Positions 44,825-54,742 are shown, numbered from the stretch's first letter. The stretch is 64,000 bases of DNA from Pararhizobium sp. (GCA_017794825.1 CP051237.1:1240001-1304000); one strand, 5' to 3'. Numbers and translations are program-made. Notes: generated from the sequence alone by a model not told the origin.

Positions 44825-45637
44825 ATGAAGAACATCATCGAACTCGACCAGGTCGGCATGGTCTACGAGACCGGAAGCGGCTCGGTCGAGGCACTGCGCG
44901 ACATCAGGCTGACGGTCCGCGAGGGAGAGTTCATCTCCCTCGTCGGGCCCAGCGGATGCGGAAAGTCGACATTGCTGCGGGTGACCGCGGGTCTCAGACC
45001 CATGACGTCCGGTTCAGTCGTGGTCGACGGCGTATCGGTCACGAAACCGATCCAGAAAGTCGGCATGGTGTTCCAGTCGGCTGTGCTTTTGAAGTGGCGC
45101 AGCATTCTCGACAATGTATTGTTGCCGGCGGAACTCGCCGGCCTCAATCCTCGCAAGTATCGCGATCGGGCCCGCGAACTGCTTGAACTCGTCGGCCTCG
45201 GCGATTTCACCAAAAAGAGCCCCAACGAACTTTCCGGAGGCATGCAGCAGCGCGCCGCCCTCTGTCGGGCGCTGCTTCTCGATCCTCCGCTGCTGCTGAT
45301 GGACGAGCCCTTCGGCGCGCTCGACGCCATGACGCGCGACGACATGAACCTCGAGCTGCTGCGGGTCTGGGGCGAAACGGGAGGACAGGAAGGACGCAAG
45401 ACCATTCTGTTCGTGACCCACTCCATTCCGGAGGCTGTGTTCCTGGCCGACCGTGTCGTGGTGATGTCGCCACGTCCCGGCCGCATCGCCGAGATCGTCG
45501 ATGTCGACCTGCCGCGCCCCCGCTCCATGGAAACGCGCGCGATGCCGGAGTTCGGCAAGCTCACGCTCGACATCTATGACACGCTGACCGGCGGCCAGGC
45601 AAAGTCGGCCGACACGCCTCGACAGGCGATCGCATGA
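44825..45637 (+). CDS. ABC transporter ATP-binding protein
   Basis: Protein of 270 residues: Walker A GPSGCGKST, signature LSGGMQQRAALCRALLLDPPLLLMDEPFGALD, H-loop FVTHSIPEA. Completes the importer of the two preceding genes. The stop overlaps the next ATG (ATGA). Confidence 0.92.
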   Translation: MKNIIELDQVGMVYETGSGSVEALRDIRLTVREGEFISLVGPSGCGKSTLLRVTAGLRPMTSGSVVVDGVSVTKPIQKVGMVFQSAVLLKWRSILDNVLLPAELAGLNPRKYRDRARELLELVGLGDFTKKSPNELSGGMQQRAALCRALLLDPPLLLMDEPFGALDAMTRDDMNLELLRVWGETGGQEGRKTILFVTHSIPEAVFLADRVVVMSPRPGRIAEIVDVDLPRPRSMETRAMPEFGKLTLDIYDTLTGGQAKSADTPRQAIA

Positions 45638-47070
45638 GCGCACTGCGTGTTCGCCTGATCGAGTTCGAAGCCTTCGAGCGTCCGTACACGCTGCGCATGC
45701 CTTTCCGCTTCGGCGTGAAGACCGCGACCCACGGTCGCCAGGCGATCGTGCGGGCGACCGTGCGCGTGGATGACGGCAATCAGGGATTCGGCTATTCCGC
45801 AGAAGCGTTAGGCGCCAAATGGTTCGACAAAAACCTGGCGCTCAGCGACGAGGATAATCATCACCAGCTTCGCAAGGCGCTTGAGCTCGCAGCCGACACA
45901 TATCTTGCGACCGGAAACGCGACTCCCTTTGACATCTTCGCCGACAATTATGACAATCACGTCGCCGAATGCGCCAGGCTTGATCTCAATCCGCTGATCG
46001 CCAGCTACGGCCAGTCGCTGCTCGACCGGGCCATTCTAGACGCCGTGTGCCGGTTGACCGGAACGAGCTTCTACCAGGCGATGCGCGAGAACCTTCCAGG
46101 TCTGCGCAATCACGAGGTCATACCCGAACTCGACGGTTTTGATCTCGGCGGGCTGTTCCAGGAGACCGTCCCGGCCGACCGGATCGATGTCCGGCATACC
46201 GTAGGCCTCACCGACCCGATCACCGCATCCGACCTGGCGGCTGACGCCCGGGTCAATGACGGGCTACCGGAAACCCTGGAAGAGGTCGTCGCATTCTACG
46301 GCAATCGCTATTTCAAGATAAAGGTCGGCGGCGACGAGGCCGAGGACATCGAGCGGTTGACCATGATCGCATCGGTGCTCGACCGCAGCGACGCCGCCTA
46401 TTCGGCGACACTCGACGGCAACGAGCAGTTTCCGGACGCCGCGAGCATCGCCGCCTTCTATCGCAAGATGATGGAAACGCCCGCGCTCGATCGTCTTGTC
46501 TCGTCGATCCTCTATGTCGAGCAGCCGATCAATCGAAAGGAAGCGTTTTCAAAATCAGTCAGTCAACTGGCTTCTCTTGTTCCGGTCATCATCGACGAGT
46601 CCGACGGCGAACTTTCCGCGTTCAGACAGGCGCGGGATCTCGGCTATTCCGGCGTATCATCAAAGGCCTGCAAAGGCATTTACAAATCGATGATCAACCA
46701 TGCGCGGTGCCGCTTGTGGAACGACGCCGGCGCAACCTGTTTCATGTCCGCGGAAGATCTTACCTGCGAACCGGGCATTTCCATTCAGCAGGACCTGGCG
46801 CTCGTCAATCTCCTGGGCCTGACCCATGTGGAACGCAACGCGCATCACTTCATCGACGGGTTCGGCGGCCGGCCCGACAGCGAAGCCCGCGCCTTCCTGA
46901 CCGCCCACCCAGACCTCTATCACGAGCAGGACAGCAAGGTGCGGATCAGGCTGGAAAAGGGCGTCTTGTCGATAGCCTCTCTCGGTTGCGCAGGATTTGC
47001 ATCCGCCGCACTTCCCGACCTGGAAGCGGCGGAGCCGATGCCTCGATCCCAATGGAGCGTCACACCATGA
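45634..47070 (+). CDS. Enolase-superfamily enzyme (mandelate racemase/muconate lactonizing type)
   Basis: Protein of 478 residues, longer than the usual 350-400. Candidate active-site residues: K228 and K230 (YFKIKVGG), D261 (TLDGNEQF), E296 (VEQPI), D321 (IIDESDGE) and K344 (SSKACKG). It should abstract a proton next to a carboxylate, for example in racemisation, dehydration or cycloisomerisation. It is translationally coupled to the transporter and the amidase. Confidence 0.8.
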   Translation: MSALRVRLIEFEAFERPYTLRMPFRFGVKTATHGRQAIVRATVRVDDGNQGFGYSAEALGAKWFDKNLALSDEDNHHQLRKALELAADTYLATGNATPFDIFADNYDNHVAECARLDLNPLIASYGQSLLDRAILDAVCRLTGTSFYQAMRENLPGLRNHEVIPELDGFDLGGLFQETVPADRIDVRHTVGLTDPITASDLAADARVNDGLPETLEEVVAFYGNRYFKIKVGGDEAEDIERLTMIASVLDRSDAAYSATLDGNEQFPDAASIAAFYRKMMETPALDRLVSSILYVEQPINRKEAFSKSVSQLASLVPVIIDESDGELSAFRQARDLGYSGVSSKACKGIYKSMINHARCRLWNDAGATCFMSAEDLTCEPGISIQQDLALVNLLGLTHVERNAHHFIDGFGGRPDSEARAFLTAHPDLYHEQDSKVRIRLEKGVLSIASLGCAGFASAALPDLEAAEPMPRSQWSVTP

Positions 47071-48491
47071 TTGCGGAATATAGAAGCCTCGACGCTCTGG
47101 CGATCGCAGAACTCGTGCGCAGCGGCGAGATTTCCGCAAGCGAAGTTATCGAAACGGCCATCGCCCTGATCGAAGCCTGCAATCCGGATCTCAACGCGGT
47201 GCTGGAGACCCTCTACGACCAGGCGCGCGCGGCAGCCGCAGTCGGGCTACCAGAAGGGCCGTTCACAGGCGCGCCCTATGTGCTGAAGGAACTGGTCGTA
47301 TCGTTGCCGGGCGCGCGCACCAGTTTCGGCTCGAAGCTGTTCGCCAACAATCGCCCGCAATTCGAAAGTGAAATCGTCGCCCGATACCGCAAGGCCGGAC
47401 TTGTGTTCGCAGGCAAGACCAACACCTCGGAATTCGGGCTGCAACCGGTGACGGAGCCGCATCTTTTCGGACCGACCCTCAATCCCTGGAACAAGGACCG
47501 GTCGCCCGGTGGCTCGAGCGGCGGTTCGGCCGCCCTGGTCGCCACCGGCGCCTTGCCGATGGGGCACGCGACCGATGGCGGCGGATCGATTCGCATCCCG
47601 GCATCCTGCTGCGGCCTGTTCGGCATGAAACCGACGCGCGCGCGCATCACCGCCGGCCCCGAGGGCGGCGAGGGTCTCGCCGGTTTCGCCAACCAGCACG
47701 CGGTGACCTGGTCGGTGCGCGACAGCGCGGCCTTGCTCGACGCGACACAGGGACCGCTGCCGGGCGATCCATATTTCGCATGCCCTCCCGCTGAGAGCTA
47801 TCTCGAACAGGCGGGCCGCGACCCCGGTCAACTGAGGATCGCATATTCGACACAGGCGCCGAACCGGACCGCCATCGATCCCGACTGCGTTCGCGCCACC
47901 GAGGAAGCCGCGCGTCTTTGCGAAAGTCTCGGACACGTCGTGGAGGAAGCCGAGCCGGAATTCGACGTTGAAGCCGTCTCCGGCGGTTTCAGTACGGTTT
48001 TCCAGGCGAATACGGCCGCCAATGTCGCGCGGGCCACGGGCGGCGGGCTGCCCGAAGAAGGCATGGTCGAGCCGATGACCCGAGCTATCGCGGAGCGTGG
48101 CATGGCGATGGCAGCGCCGCTCTATATCCAGAGCCTTCAGGCGCTGCACCGCGAAACGCGGCGGATCGCGAACTTCTTTAGCCGCTACGACGTCTGGCTG
48201 ACGCCGACGCTCGCCACGCCGCCGCCGCCGATCGGCAAATACCGGACAGACGGCGACAATGTCGATGAATGGCTGGCCGAACTGATGGGCTTCATTCCCT
48301 TCACCTATCTCTTCAATGTTACCGGACAACCGGCCATGTCGGTTCCTCTCGGCCGCTCTGCCGATGGCATGCCCGTCGGCTGCCACTTTGCAGGCCGCTA
48401 CGGAGAGGAAGGCCTCCTCTATGCGCTGGCCGGCCAGATCGAGCGCGCACAGCCCTGGTTCGGGACACGGCCCGAAGCCTATCCGCTTTAA
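47067..48491 (+). CDS. Amidase signature family protein
   Basis: Protein of 474 residues. Catalytic triad K74 (VLKELVVS), cis-serine S150 (SPGGSSGGS) and nucleophile S174 (GGGSIRIP). The ATG overlaps the previous stop as ATGA; longer readings run into the enolase gene. It hydrolyses an amide bond, which suggests the imported substrate or an intermediate contains one. Confidence 0.9.
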   Translation: MIAEYRSLDALAIAELVRSGEISASEVIETAIALIEACNPDLNAVLETLYDQARAAAAVGLPEGPFTGAPYVLKELVVSLPGARTSFGSKLFANNRPQFESEIVARYRKAGLVFAGKTNTSEFGLQPVTEPHLFGPTLNPWNKDRSPGGSSGGSAALVATGALPMGHATDGGGSIRIPASCCGLFGMKPTRARITAGPEGGEGLAGFANQHAVTWSVRDSAALLDATQGPLPGDPYFACPPAESYLEQAGRDPGQLRIAYSTQAPNRTAIDPDCVRATEEAARLCESLGHVVEEAEPEFDVEAVSGGFSTVFQANTAANVARATGGGLPEEGMVEPMTRAIAERGMAMAAPLYIQSLQALHRETRRIANFFSRYDVWLTPTLATPPPPIGKYRTDGDNVDEWLAELMGFIPFTYLFNVTGQPAMSVPLGRSADGMPVGCHFAGRYGEEGLLYALAGQIERAQPWFGTRPEAYPL

Positions 48492-48647
48492 GCGGCTTCA
48501 CCTGCACATCTTCGTCTGTCGATGACATCGCACCGCACCTTTTGGTGGTGTGATTTGCGATTGACCCTTTCTGATTGGATTGTATATTCATAAATACTTT
48601 CCTGGGAAACAATCAACAATAGCCCGGGCAATCGGGAGGACGGCGCG

Positions 48648-49439
48648 GTGGCTTCTTCGACAGGCCATGTCACCTACGAGATCGATGGCGACGTCGCGCT
48701 CCTTGGGCTGAACAGGCCCGAGAAGCGAAACGCCATAAGCGACGCCTTCGTGATCGAAATCGGCGAGGCAGTCGCGCGCGCCGGCAAGGAAGCGAAAGCC
48801 GGTGTCCTCTTCGGTCACGGCGATCATTTCTGCGCCGGGCTCGATCTGGCGGAGCACGTCACCAAGACAGCAACGGAAGGCGTTCACGGGTCGCGCCGCT
48901 GGCATGCGATTTTCGCCACGATCGAGCGCGGCGCCATTCCCTGGATTTCGGCGCTCCACGGGGCCGTCGTCGGCGGCGGTCTCGAACTCGCCGCCTCCAC
49001 GCATATCCGCGTCGCCGAAACGAGCGCGTTCTTCGCCCTGCCGGAAGGCCAGCGCGGCATTTTCGTCGGCGGCGGCGGCTCGGTGCGGGCAGCGCGTCTG
49101 ATGGGTCTTGCCCGGATGACCGACATGATGCTGACCGGACGCGTCGTTTCCGCCGAGCAGGCGGAAGGATGGAACCTCCTGCAATACCTGGTCGGCCCGG
49201 GTGAGGCGCTGGACAAGGCGATCGAACTTGCCCGCCAGGCCGCGTCCAACGCCAGCCTCTCCAACTACGCGATCATCCACGCCCTGCCCCGGATACAGGA
49301 CATGGCGGAGTCCGATGGTCTCTTCGTCGAATCGCTGATGGCGTCGCTCACGGCCACCAATCCGGAAGCGGAGCAAAGACTGCGCGAGTTCCTGGAAAAG
49401 AGAGCCAAAAGACTCGCGATACCGGAAAAGGATTCCTGA
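48648..49439 (+). CDS. Enoyl-CoA hydratase/isomerase (crotonase) family protein
   Basis: Protein of 263 residues. Oxyanion-hole segments HGDHFCAGLDL and ALHGAVVGGGLELA, then FFALPEGQRGIFVGGGGSVRAARLMG. One of the two catalytic glutamates of true enoyl-CoA hydratase is present at PEG; the second position looks changed, so the reaction may be different. GTG start with GGGAGGA upstream. Confidence 0.85.
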   Translation: MASSTGHVTYEIDGDVALLGLNRPEKRNAISDAFVIEIGEAVARAGKEAKAGVLFGHGDHFCAGLDLAEHVTKTATEGVHGSRRWHAIFATIERGAIPWISALHGAVVGGGLELAASTHIRVAETSAFFALPEGQRGIFVGGGGSVRAARLMGLARMTDMMLTGRVVSAEQAEGWNLLQYLVGPGEALDKAIELARQAASNASLSNYAIIHALPRIQDMAESDGLFVESLMASLTATNPEAEQRLREFLEKRAKRLAIPEKDS

Positions 49440-49930
49440 TGCAGCTGGCGATGACACGGCAGGACGATCAGGCGACCGTCGAACTCGGAGAGTTGAACGA
49501 CCTGCTCGGTTTTCTGATCCGCATCGCCCAGATTCAGACGTTCGAGCAGTTTTTCGAAGCGTTCGACATGCGGGATCTGCGCCCCGGCGAAGTCTCCAGC
49601 CTGCTCGTGATTGGCCACAATCCCTGCATCCGGCAAGGCCTTCTTGCGCAGGCGCTGCGCATCAAGCCCGCCCAGATGAGCAAGCTCATTCGAAGCCTCG
49701 ACAAGCGCCGCCTGGTCGAAAGGATCATACCGGAGGACGACCGCCGGTCGGTGGAACTGCGCCTGACCCGGGAGGGGGAAAGCGTGCTCGAACATTACCG
49801 GCCGATGCTTAACGCGCTCGACCCAATACAGCGCGGAAATTTGTCGGAGGACGAAGACCGGCTGCTGAAAAGCCTGCTGCGCAAGCTTGTCGGCCTTGAA
49901 CCTGGTCAGGAGGCGCGCAACCAGGATTGA
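49439..49930 (+). CDS. MarR family transcriptional regulator
   Basis: Protein of 163 residues. Winged helix: LAQALRIKPAQMSKLIRSLDKRRLVERIIPEDDRRSVELRLT. Start overlaps the crotonase stop by one base. It may respond to an aromatic or CoA-linked intermediate of the pathway and regulate this block and the TRAP genes downstream. Confidence 0.87.
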   Translation: MQLAMTRQDDQATVELGELNDLLGFLIRIAQIQTFEQFFEAFDMRDLRPGEVSSLLVIGHNPCIRQGLLAQALRIKPAQMSKLIRSLDKRRLVERIIPEDDRRSVELRLTREGESVLEHYRPMLNALDPIQRGNLSEDEDRLLKSLLRKLVGLEPGQEARNQD

Positions 49931-50053
49931 ACCCGGATCCGGGCGAACTGGCGTCTCAGAGAATTCGGAACGGGGCTACGGCGCGTATCCCGTATCCGGA
50001 GGAGCAAAGGCATTCGGCCAAACTCCGCATTTCGACGCGCCAGGGAGGAATGA

Positions 50054-51178
50054 ATGAACAGACTGCTTACAGCATTCGTTGCGGCTTCAGCCGTGCTTGC
50101 AAGCGGCATGAGCCTTGCCGAGGCAAGGGAATTGCGGGTTGGCCCCGCCGCTCCGCCGGCGCATCCGGCCAACAGCCATCTTTATCAGAAACTCGTCGAA
50201 TACCTGCCGGAAGAATCCGGCGGCGCGCTGACAGCCAGAATATTCGGACCGGAGGTTGTCAGCCTACCGCAGATCAAGGATGCGCTCCAGTCGCAGGTCA
50301 TCGAAATCGGCAACCTTCTGCCGCTCTACTTTCCGGCCGAACTGCCGAATATGGCGATGGCCGGCGAGTTGGCGCTCAGCGGCCGCGAACCGCATGTCAT
50401 GGGCGCCGCGGTCACGGAATTCATCGTTACGTGCGCTGCTTGCATTGACGAGATGAAAGGCCTCGGCGTCGTCTATCTCGGCTCCGGTTCTTCGGGCACG
50501 TACCATGTCCTGTCCACAAAGCCGATCAACACGGCCGAAGACCTGAAAGGCCTGCGCCTTCGTTCGGGCGGCGCGCCCTTCTCTCGCTGGGCCGAACATT
50601 TTGGTGCCGTTCCGGTCTCTCTGCCCGTGGGCGACACTTTCGAGTCCATCAGCCAGGGCACGATCGACGGATCGATCGCGTCTCTGGGCGACTTGCTGTC
50701 CTATCGCCTGGTCGAACTGGTCAAGTCTATCAACATGGTGGTGGTCGGCACCTACCACGCCACATCGAACTTCACGGTCGCGGAACAGACCTGGGGAAGC
50801 CTGAGCGTAGACGAGAGGAAAGCGCTCGCCCGCGCTGCCAACCGCGCCAATGCGGATTTCACGCAGCGGTGGGGTTACGAAATCGGCAAGGAAGCGGAAG
50901 CCGCGGCGAACGAGGCGAGCATCGAATTCGTCGCTCCGGACGCCGGGTTGACGGAAGCCGCGGAAGCCTACGCACACGAAGATCAGTCCATAGCAGCGGA
51001 ACTGTCCAAGGACCGCTTCAACATGGACGACGCGGACCAGCGGGTCGCCCGCTTCCTCGAACTGGTCGAAAAATGGACGGCAATCGTGGAAGAGACCGGC
51101 CCGGACGCGAACGCCATTGCCGCCAAAGTCCAGGAGGAAGTCTGGGACAAGGTGGATTTCTCGACCTACGGTTTGTGA
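50054..51178 (+). CDS. TRAP transporter substrate-binding protein (DctP)
   Basis: Protein of 374 residues with signal peptide (cleaved near LAEA). The DctP core contains the carboxylate-binding arginine region KGLRLRSGG and TIDGSIASLGDLL. GGGAGGA precedes the ATG. Binds an organic acid, identity unknown. Followed by a strong hairpin before the small permease. Confidence 0.9.
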   Translation: MNRLLTAFVAASAVLASGMSLAEARELRVGPAAPPAHPANSHLYQKLVEYLPEESGGALTARIFGPEVVSLPQIKDALQSQVIEIGNLLPLYFPAELPNMAMAGELALSGREPHVMGAAVTEFIVTCAACIDEMKGLGVVYLGSGSSGTYHVLSTKPINTAEDLKGLRLRSGGAPFSRWAEHFGAVPVSLPVGDTFESISQGTIDGSIASLGDLLSYRLVELVKSINMVVVGTYHATSNFTVAEQTWGSLSVDERKALARAANRANADFTQRWGYEIGKEAEAAANEASIEFVAPDAGLTEAAEAYAHEDQSIAAELSKDRFNMDDADQRVARFLELVEKWTAIVEETGPDANAIAAKVQEEVWDKVDFSTYGL

Positions 51179-51186
51179 TTTCCGAT

Positions 51187-51211
51187 ACCGGCGCGCGGAC
51201 TGCGCGCCGGT
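51187..51211 (+). promoter_or_regulatory. Hairpin between TRAP binding protein and membrane genes
   Basis: Perfect 10-bp stem ACCGGCGCGC / GCGCGCCGGT with a 5-base loop. No T-run follows. It is placed to stabilise the binding-protein mRNA or to lower expression of the membrane subunits. Confidence 0.65.
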
Positions 51212-51236
51212 CGTACCTCCTGTCTGTAAGGCGCCC

Positions 51237-51752
51237 ATGCAGAGACTATCCGATATCGTGGAACGCATTGTCCGGCTTCTGGCGCTGTTGGGCGCCGTCG
51301 GCGTTATCGCGATGATGCTGCACGTTGCGCTTGACGTGACGATGCGCGGCCTGTTCGGCGCGCCGATACCGGCCACCGTTGAAATCGTTTCGCACTACTA
51401 CATGGTGTTCATCGCATTTCTGCCGCTCGCCTGGGTGGAGCGCAGAAACGGCATGGTCTCGGTGGAAGTTCTCGAAGGACTGCTTCCCAGGCCGCTGCTG
51501 CGTGTCTCCGACCTGCTTGTCGCCGTTCTTGTGACGTCCATTTACGCCACCATCGCGATTATCACCTGGAAGACGGCGATGACGAATTTCAACACAGGCT
51601 CTTTCGTCATCGTCCTCAATTATCGCATTCCGACCTGGCCGACCTATTTCCTGCCGCCGGCGGGATTTGGCCTCGCCGCCTTCGTGACGGCGTGGCGCGC
51701 AATAGAAATCCTGTTGGGCGCAGCGCGGCCGGAGCAAGTTCATGAGTCTTGA
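51237..51752 (+). CDS. TRAP transporter small permease (DctQ)
   Basis: Protein of 171 residues with four membrane helices, the usual DctQ size. ATG at 51237 has TAAGG upstream; the longer frame runs back into the binding-protein gene. Overlaps the large permease by 11 bp. Confidence 0.88.
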   Translation: MQRLSDIVERIVRLLALLGAVGVIAMMLHVALDVTMRGLFGAPIPATVEIVSHYYMVFIAFLPLAWVERRNGMVSVEVLEGLLPRPLLRVSDLLVAVLVTSIYATIAIITWKTAMTNFNTGSFVIVLNYRIPTWPTYFLPPAGFGLAAFVTAWRAIEILLGAARPEQVHES

Positions 51753-53046
51753 GGTCGGTTTCTATGGCGTCGCCGCGCTGCTTTTTCTGTTGCTCTTGCG
51801 CGTGCCGGTCGCCATCGCGCTGATGACCGTCTCATTCGGCGGCATCGCAATGCTTCTGGGCGTGACGCCAGCGCTCGGAATCCTGCAGAACACACCCTAC
51901 AGTTTCGTCTCGAGCTGGACGCTCAGCGCGGTGCCGATGTTCCTCCTCATGGGGTTCGTCGCCTTCCACGCGGGATTAACCGGCGGGCTTTTCCAGGCGG
52001 CGAAGGTGCTGCTGAAACGCATTCCCGGCGGTCTCGCCATTTCCTCGATCTTCGCCTGTTCCGGCTTTGCCGCCGTCAGCGGGTCAAGCCTCGCCTGCGC
52101 CGCCGCCATGGGCAGGATCGCTATTCCCGAAATGGTGAAAGCCGGCTACCGGCCGAGCTTCGCCTGCGGTTCGATTGCCGCCGGCGGCACGATCGGCGCG
52201 CTCATCCCGCCTTCGATCCTGATGATCGTCTACGGCGTCTTCGCCGAAACCTCCATCACCCAGGTTTTCATGGGCGGGATCGCCATCGGCGTCCTGACGG
52301 CGATCGGCTATTCGATCGTGGTCCTTCTGACCTGCTGGCTTCGGCCCGACATTGCGCCGCGCGCCACCATCGGCTCGGAGGAAACCGGCGTCCGCGAGGC
52401 GATCGTCGGCGTCTGGCCGGCGCTGGTCCTGATCCTGCTCGTTTTCGGCGGACTGTTTTCCGGTATCTTCACGGCGACGGAGGCAGGCGCCGTAGGGGCG
52501 CTCGGCGCCATCGTCATCTCCGCCGTCACCGGAAGGCTCACCCGCAAGGTCGCCTACGATTCCCTGCTGGAAACGTTGATGACGGCTGCGTCGCTGTTCA
52601 TCATCGGCATCGGCGCCGCCATGTTCACCCGGTTCCTCGGCATCACGGGCCTGTCCAGTTTCATAGCTTCCACCGTCAGCGGATCGGACATCGGCTATTA
52701 CGAGATGATGCTGATCATCGTCGTGATCTATTTTATCCTTGGCATGTTCATGGAGCCGTTCGGCGCCCTGCTGATCACCCTGCCGGTCTTCCTCCCCCTG
52801 CTTGACGCCGCCGATGTCAGCCTGATCTGGTTCGGCGTGCTGGTGGTAAAGCTGCTGGAGATCGGCATGATCACGCCGCCCGTCGGCCTCAATGTCTTCG
52901 TGATTCGAAACGTGGCCAGCGACTATGCGTCCGTCACGCAGATTTTTCGCGGCGTGACGACGTTCCTGCTCGCCGATTTCGTCGTCGTCGCAATTGCAAT
53001 CATCTTCCCTCAGATCGTCATGGTTCTCCCGAACGCCCTGAAGTAA
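51742..53046 (+). CDS. TRAP transporter large permease (DctM)
   Basis: Protein of 434 residues with about a dozen membrane helices and DctM motifs: SGSSLACAAAMGRIAIPEMVKAGY, GGTIGALIPPSILMIVYG, and EIGMITPPVGLNVFV. Sodium-coupled transport fits with the Na+-NQR of this organism. Confidence 0.92.
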   Translation: MSLEVGFYGVAALLFLLLLRVPVAIALMTVSFGGIAMLLGVTPALGILQNTPYSFVSSWTLSAVPMFLLMGFVAFHAGLTGGLFQAAKVLLKRIPGGLAISSIFACSGFAAVSGSSLACAAAMGRIAIPEMVKAGYRPSFACGSIAAGGTIGALIPPSILMIVYGVFAETSITQVFMGGIAIGVLTAIGYSIVVLLTCWLRPDIAPRATIGSEETGVREAIVGVWPALVLILLVFGGLFSGIFTATEAGAVGALGAIVISAVTGRLTRKVAYDSLLETLMTAASLFIIGIGAAMFTRFLGITGLSSFIASTVSGSDIGYYEMMLIIVVIYFILGMFMEPFGALLITLPVFLPLLDAADVSLIWFGVLVVKLLEIGMITPPVGLNVFVIRNVASDYASVTQIFRGVTTFLLADFVVVAIAIIFPQIVMVLPNALK

Positions 53047-53047
53047 A

Positions 53048-53064
53048 AAGCCGCGGGCTTGTTT
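53048..53064 (+). terminator. Probable terminator after the TRAP operon
   Basis: AAGCC-GCG-GGCTT stem with a short loop, preceded by A's and followed by GTTT. Short stem, so only moderate support. It lies between the convergent dctM and cyclase genes. Confidence 0.45.
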
Positions 53065-53098
53065 CACCCGTCGGATGGGAGATGCCGCACCCAGCCGC

Positions 53099-54742
53099 CT
53101 ACTGTTTCTCCAGCGGCAGAATCCAGACATTCACCGGATCGGCGCGTCCCTTGACCGTGGTCTCCCCGATCTTCTCGAACCCGTCGAGCAAGGAGGCGTG
53201 TTCGTCGGGCGCTTCATGCCGGACCGCCTCGATGACGATTTCGCTGACGACAATCGAAGCCTTGAGGCTGCGGGAAAGACTTTCGAGCCTGCTCGCCGTA
53301 TTCACAGCGTCGCCGATGACCGTGAATGACAGATTGCGCTCGCTGCCGACATTGCCCGCCACGACATGGCCGACATGCAATCCAACGCCGATCGAGAACG
53401 GCGTCTTGCCGCGGCGCTTTCGTCGTTCGGCGAGTTTTGCGGTCCGTTCCACCATGGCGCGGGCGCAACGCACGGCGGAGGCGACATCCGCTTTGCCGAC
53501 CTGCGGGAGACCGAAGGCGGCCATGACGCCGTCGCCGATATATTTGTCGACCACACCGCTGTTGCGGAAGATTTCCTCTTCCATCTCCGTATCGAATTCG
53601 CGCAGCATGGCGATGGTCTCTTCCGGCGTCTGCTGTTCGGCGATCGAGGTAAAGCCGACAATGTCGACGAACATCACCACGACGCGTTGCGAGCGCGTAT
53701 GGTCGACGGATTCCGAGCGGCTGAGCAGATCCTCGACCAGTCTCGGCGAGAAATAACGCTTGAGGTTGGCGCGATCGAGTTCGGCGCGCATCGCGCGCTG
53801 GTGGTCGCGCGCGCGCTGCAGGGTCATCGCGCTGCTGACCTGCGCCAGCACAGTCATGGCGAGAAGATTGGAATAGACGTCGATGGCGTCGCGCGTCGTC
53901 TCCGGCACAGGCGATCCGCCAAGCCCGAATGCGTAGCAACTCGTAACGACCAGTCCAACCGCCGCTGCTGCGACGAGCGCGAACACCATGGAAAACCGTA
54001 GCGCCGCCCACACCAGCAGCAAAAAGAAAGCCGGCGCCATTTCGAGTATGCCATTGGACGCCCAAACCTCGCCGAAGCCGACCACGGCGAAGATGGCGAG
54101 CGCGCACAACGCCAGCCACAGCCCCTGCTCCAGGCGATGCCATTTGCCCGCCTCACGCACCGATTCCGGCTTTTCGATGACCCACGCCAGGACGGCGCAG
54201 AGCGCGAGGCCCAGAGACACCGGCGAAAAACTGTCGCTGATGAAATTCGCCGTGAACAGCAATACGAATTGCGCGCTGTCTATCGTCCCGCCGCCCGCCG
54301 CAAGCAGCGGAACGCCGATCGCCGATGTCAGAACGGGAAAGGCAAGACCAACGATCAGGTACCAGAGCACGAGCGAGCGCACCGGCGTCTGCAGCAAATT
54401 CCGGAAGCCGAAGCGGCGAAGCAGCAATGCTGCGAGAAGCACGGCCGAAAAATAGAGAACCGCGTAGGCGGCGGCAAAACCCGGCGTCATTTCAAAGAGG
54501 TAGTGGAAGGTCAGATAGACCGTCACCCCCCACCCCAAAGCGGCGGCGACGCCGAAATAGACGGTCCCGGCAATCGCGAAGGCGACCGGAAAGGCAGCGA
54601 GGGTAATGGCCCCTTCCGCAATCATGTACTGCAGCATGAGCCATATGCCGAACGCCATGACCGGCAGCGACAACGTGAAGATGACGATCTGCTTCAGCAG
54701 ACCCGTCATGAACCGGGGCTTTGCAGGTTTTTCGATGTTCAC
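53099..54742 (-). CDS. Membrane-bound class III adenylate cyclase
   Basis: Protein of 547 residues. The N-terminal 290 residues contain about seven or eight hydrophobic helices. The C-terminal cyclase domain (about 350-535) shows VMFVDIVGFTSIAEQQ and YIGDGVMAAFG, the two metal-binding aspartates, and FTVIGDAVNTASRLES for catalysis. cAMP is the likely product, although the adenine-specifying residues were not checked in an alignment. Confidence 0.88.
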   Translation of the reverse strand: MNIEKPAKPRFMTGLLKQIVIFTLSLPVMAFGIWLMLQYMIAEGAITLAAFPVAFAIAGTVYFGVAAALGWGVTVYLTFHYLFEMTPGFAAAYAVLYFSAVLLAALLLRRFGFRNLLQTPVRSLVLWYLIVGLAFPVLTSAIGVPLLAAGGGTIDSAQFVLLFTANFISDSFSPVSLGLALCAVLAWVIEKPESVREAGKWHRLEQGLWLALCALAIFAVVGFGEVWASNGILEMAPAFFLLLVWAALRFSMVFALVAAAAVGLVVTSCYAFGLGGSPVPETTRDAIDVYSNLLAMTVLAQVSSAMTLQRARDHQRAMRAELDRANLKRYFSPRLVEDLLSRSESVDHTRSQRVVVMFVDIVGFTSIAEQQTPEETIAMLREFDTEMEEEIFRNSGVVDKYIGDGVMAAFGLPQVGKADVASAVRCARAMVERTAKLAERRKRRGKTPFSIGVGLHVGHVVAGNVGSERNLSFTVIGDAVNTASRLESLSRSLKASIVVSEIVIEAVRHEAPDEHASLLDGFEKIGETTVKGRADPVNVWILPLEKQ

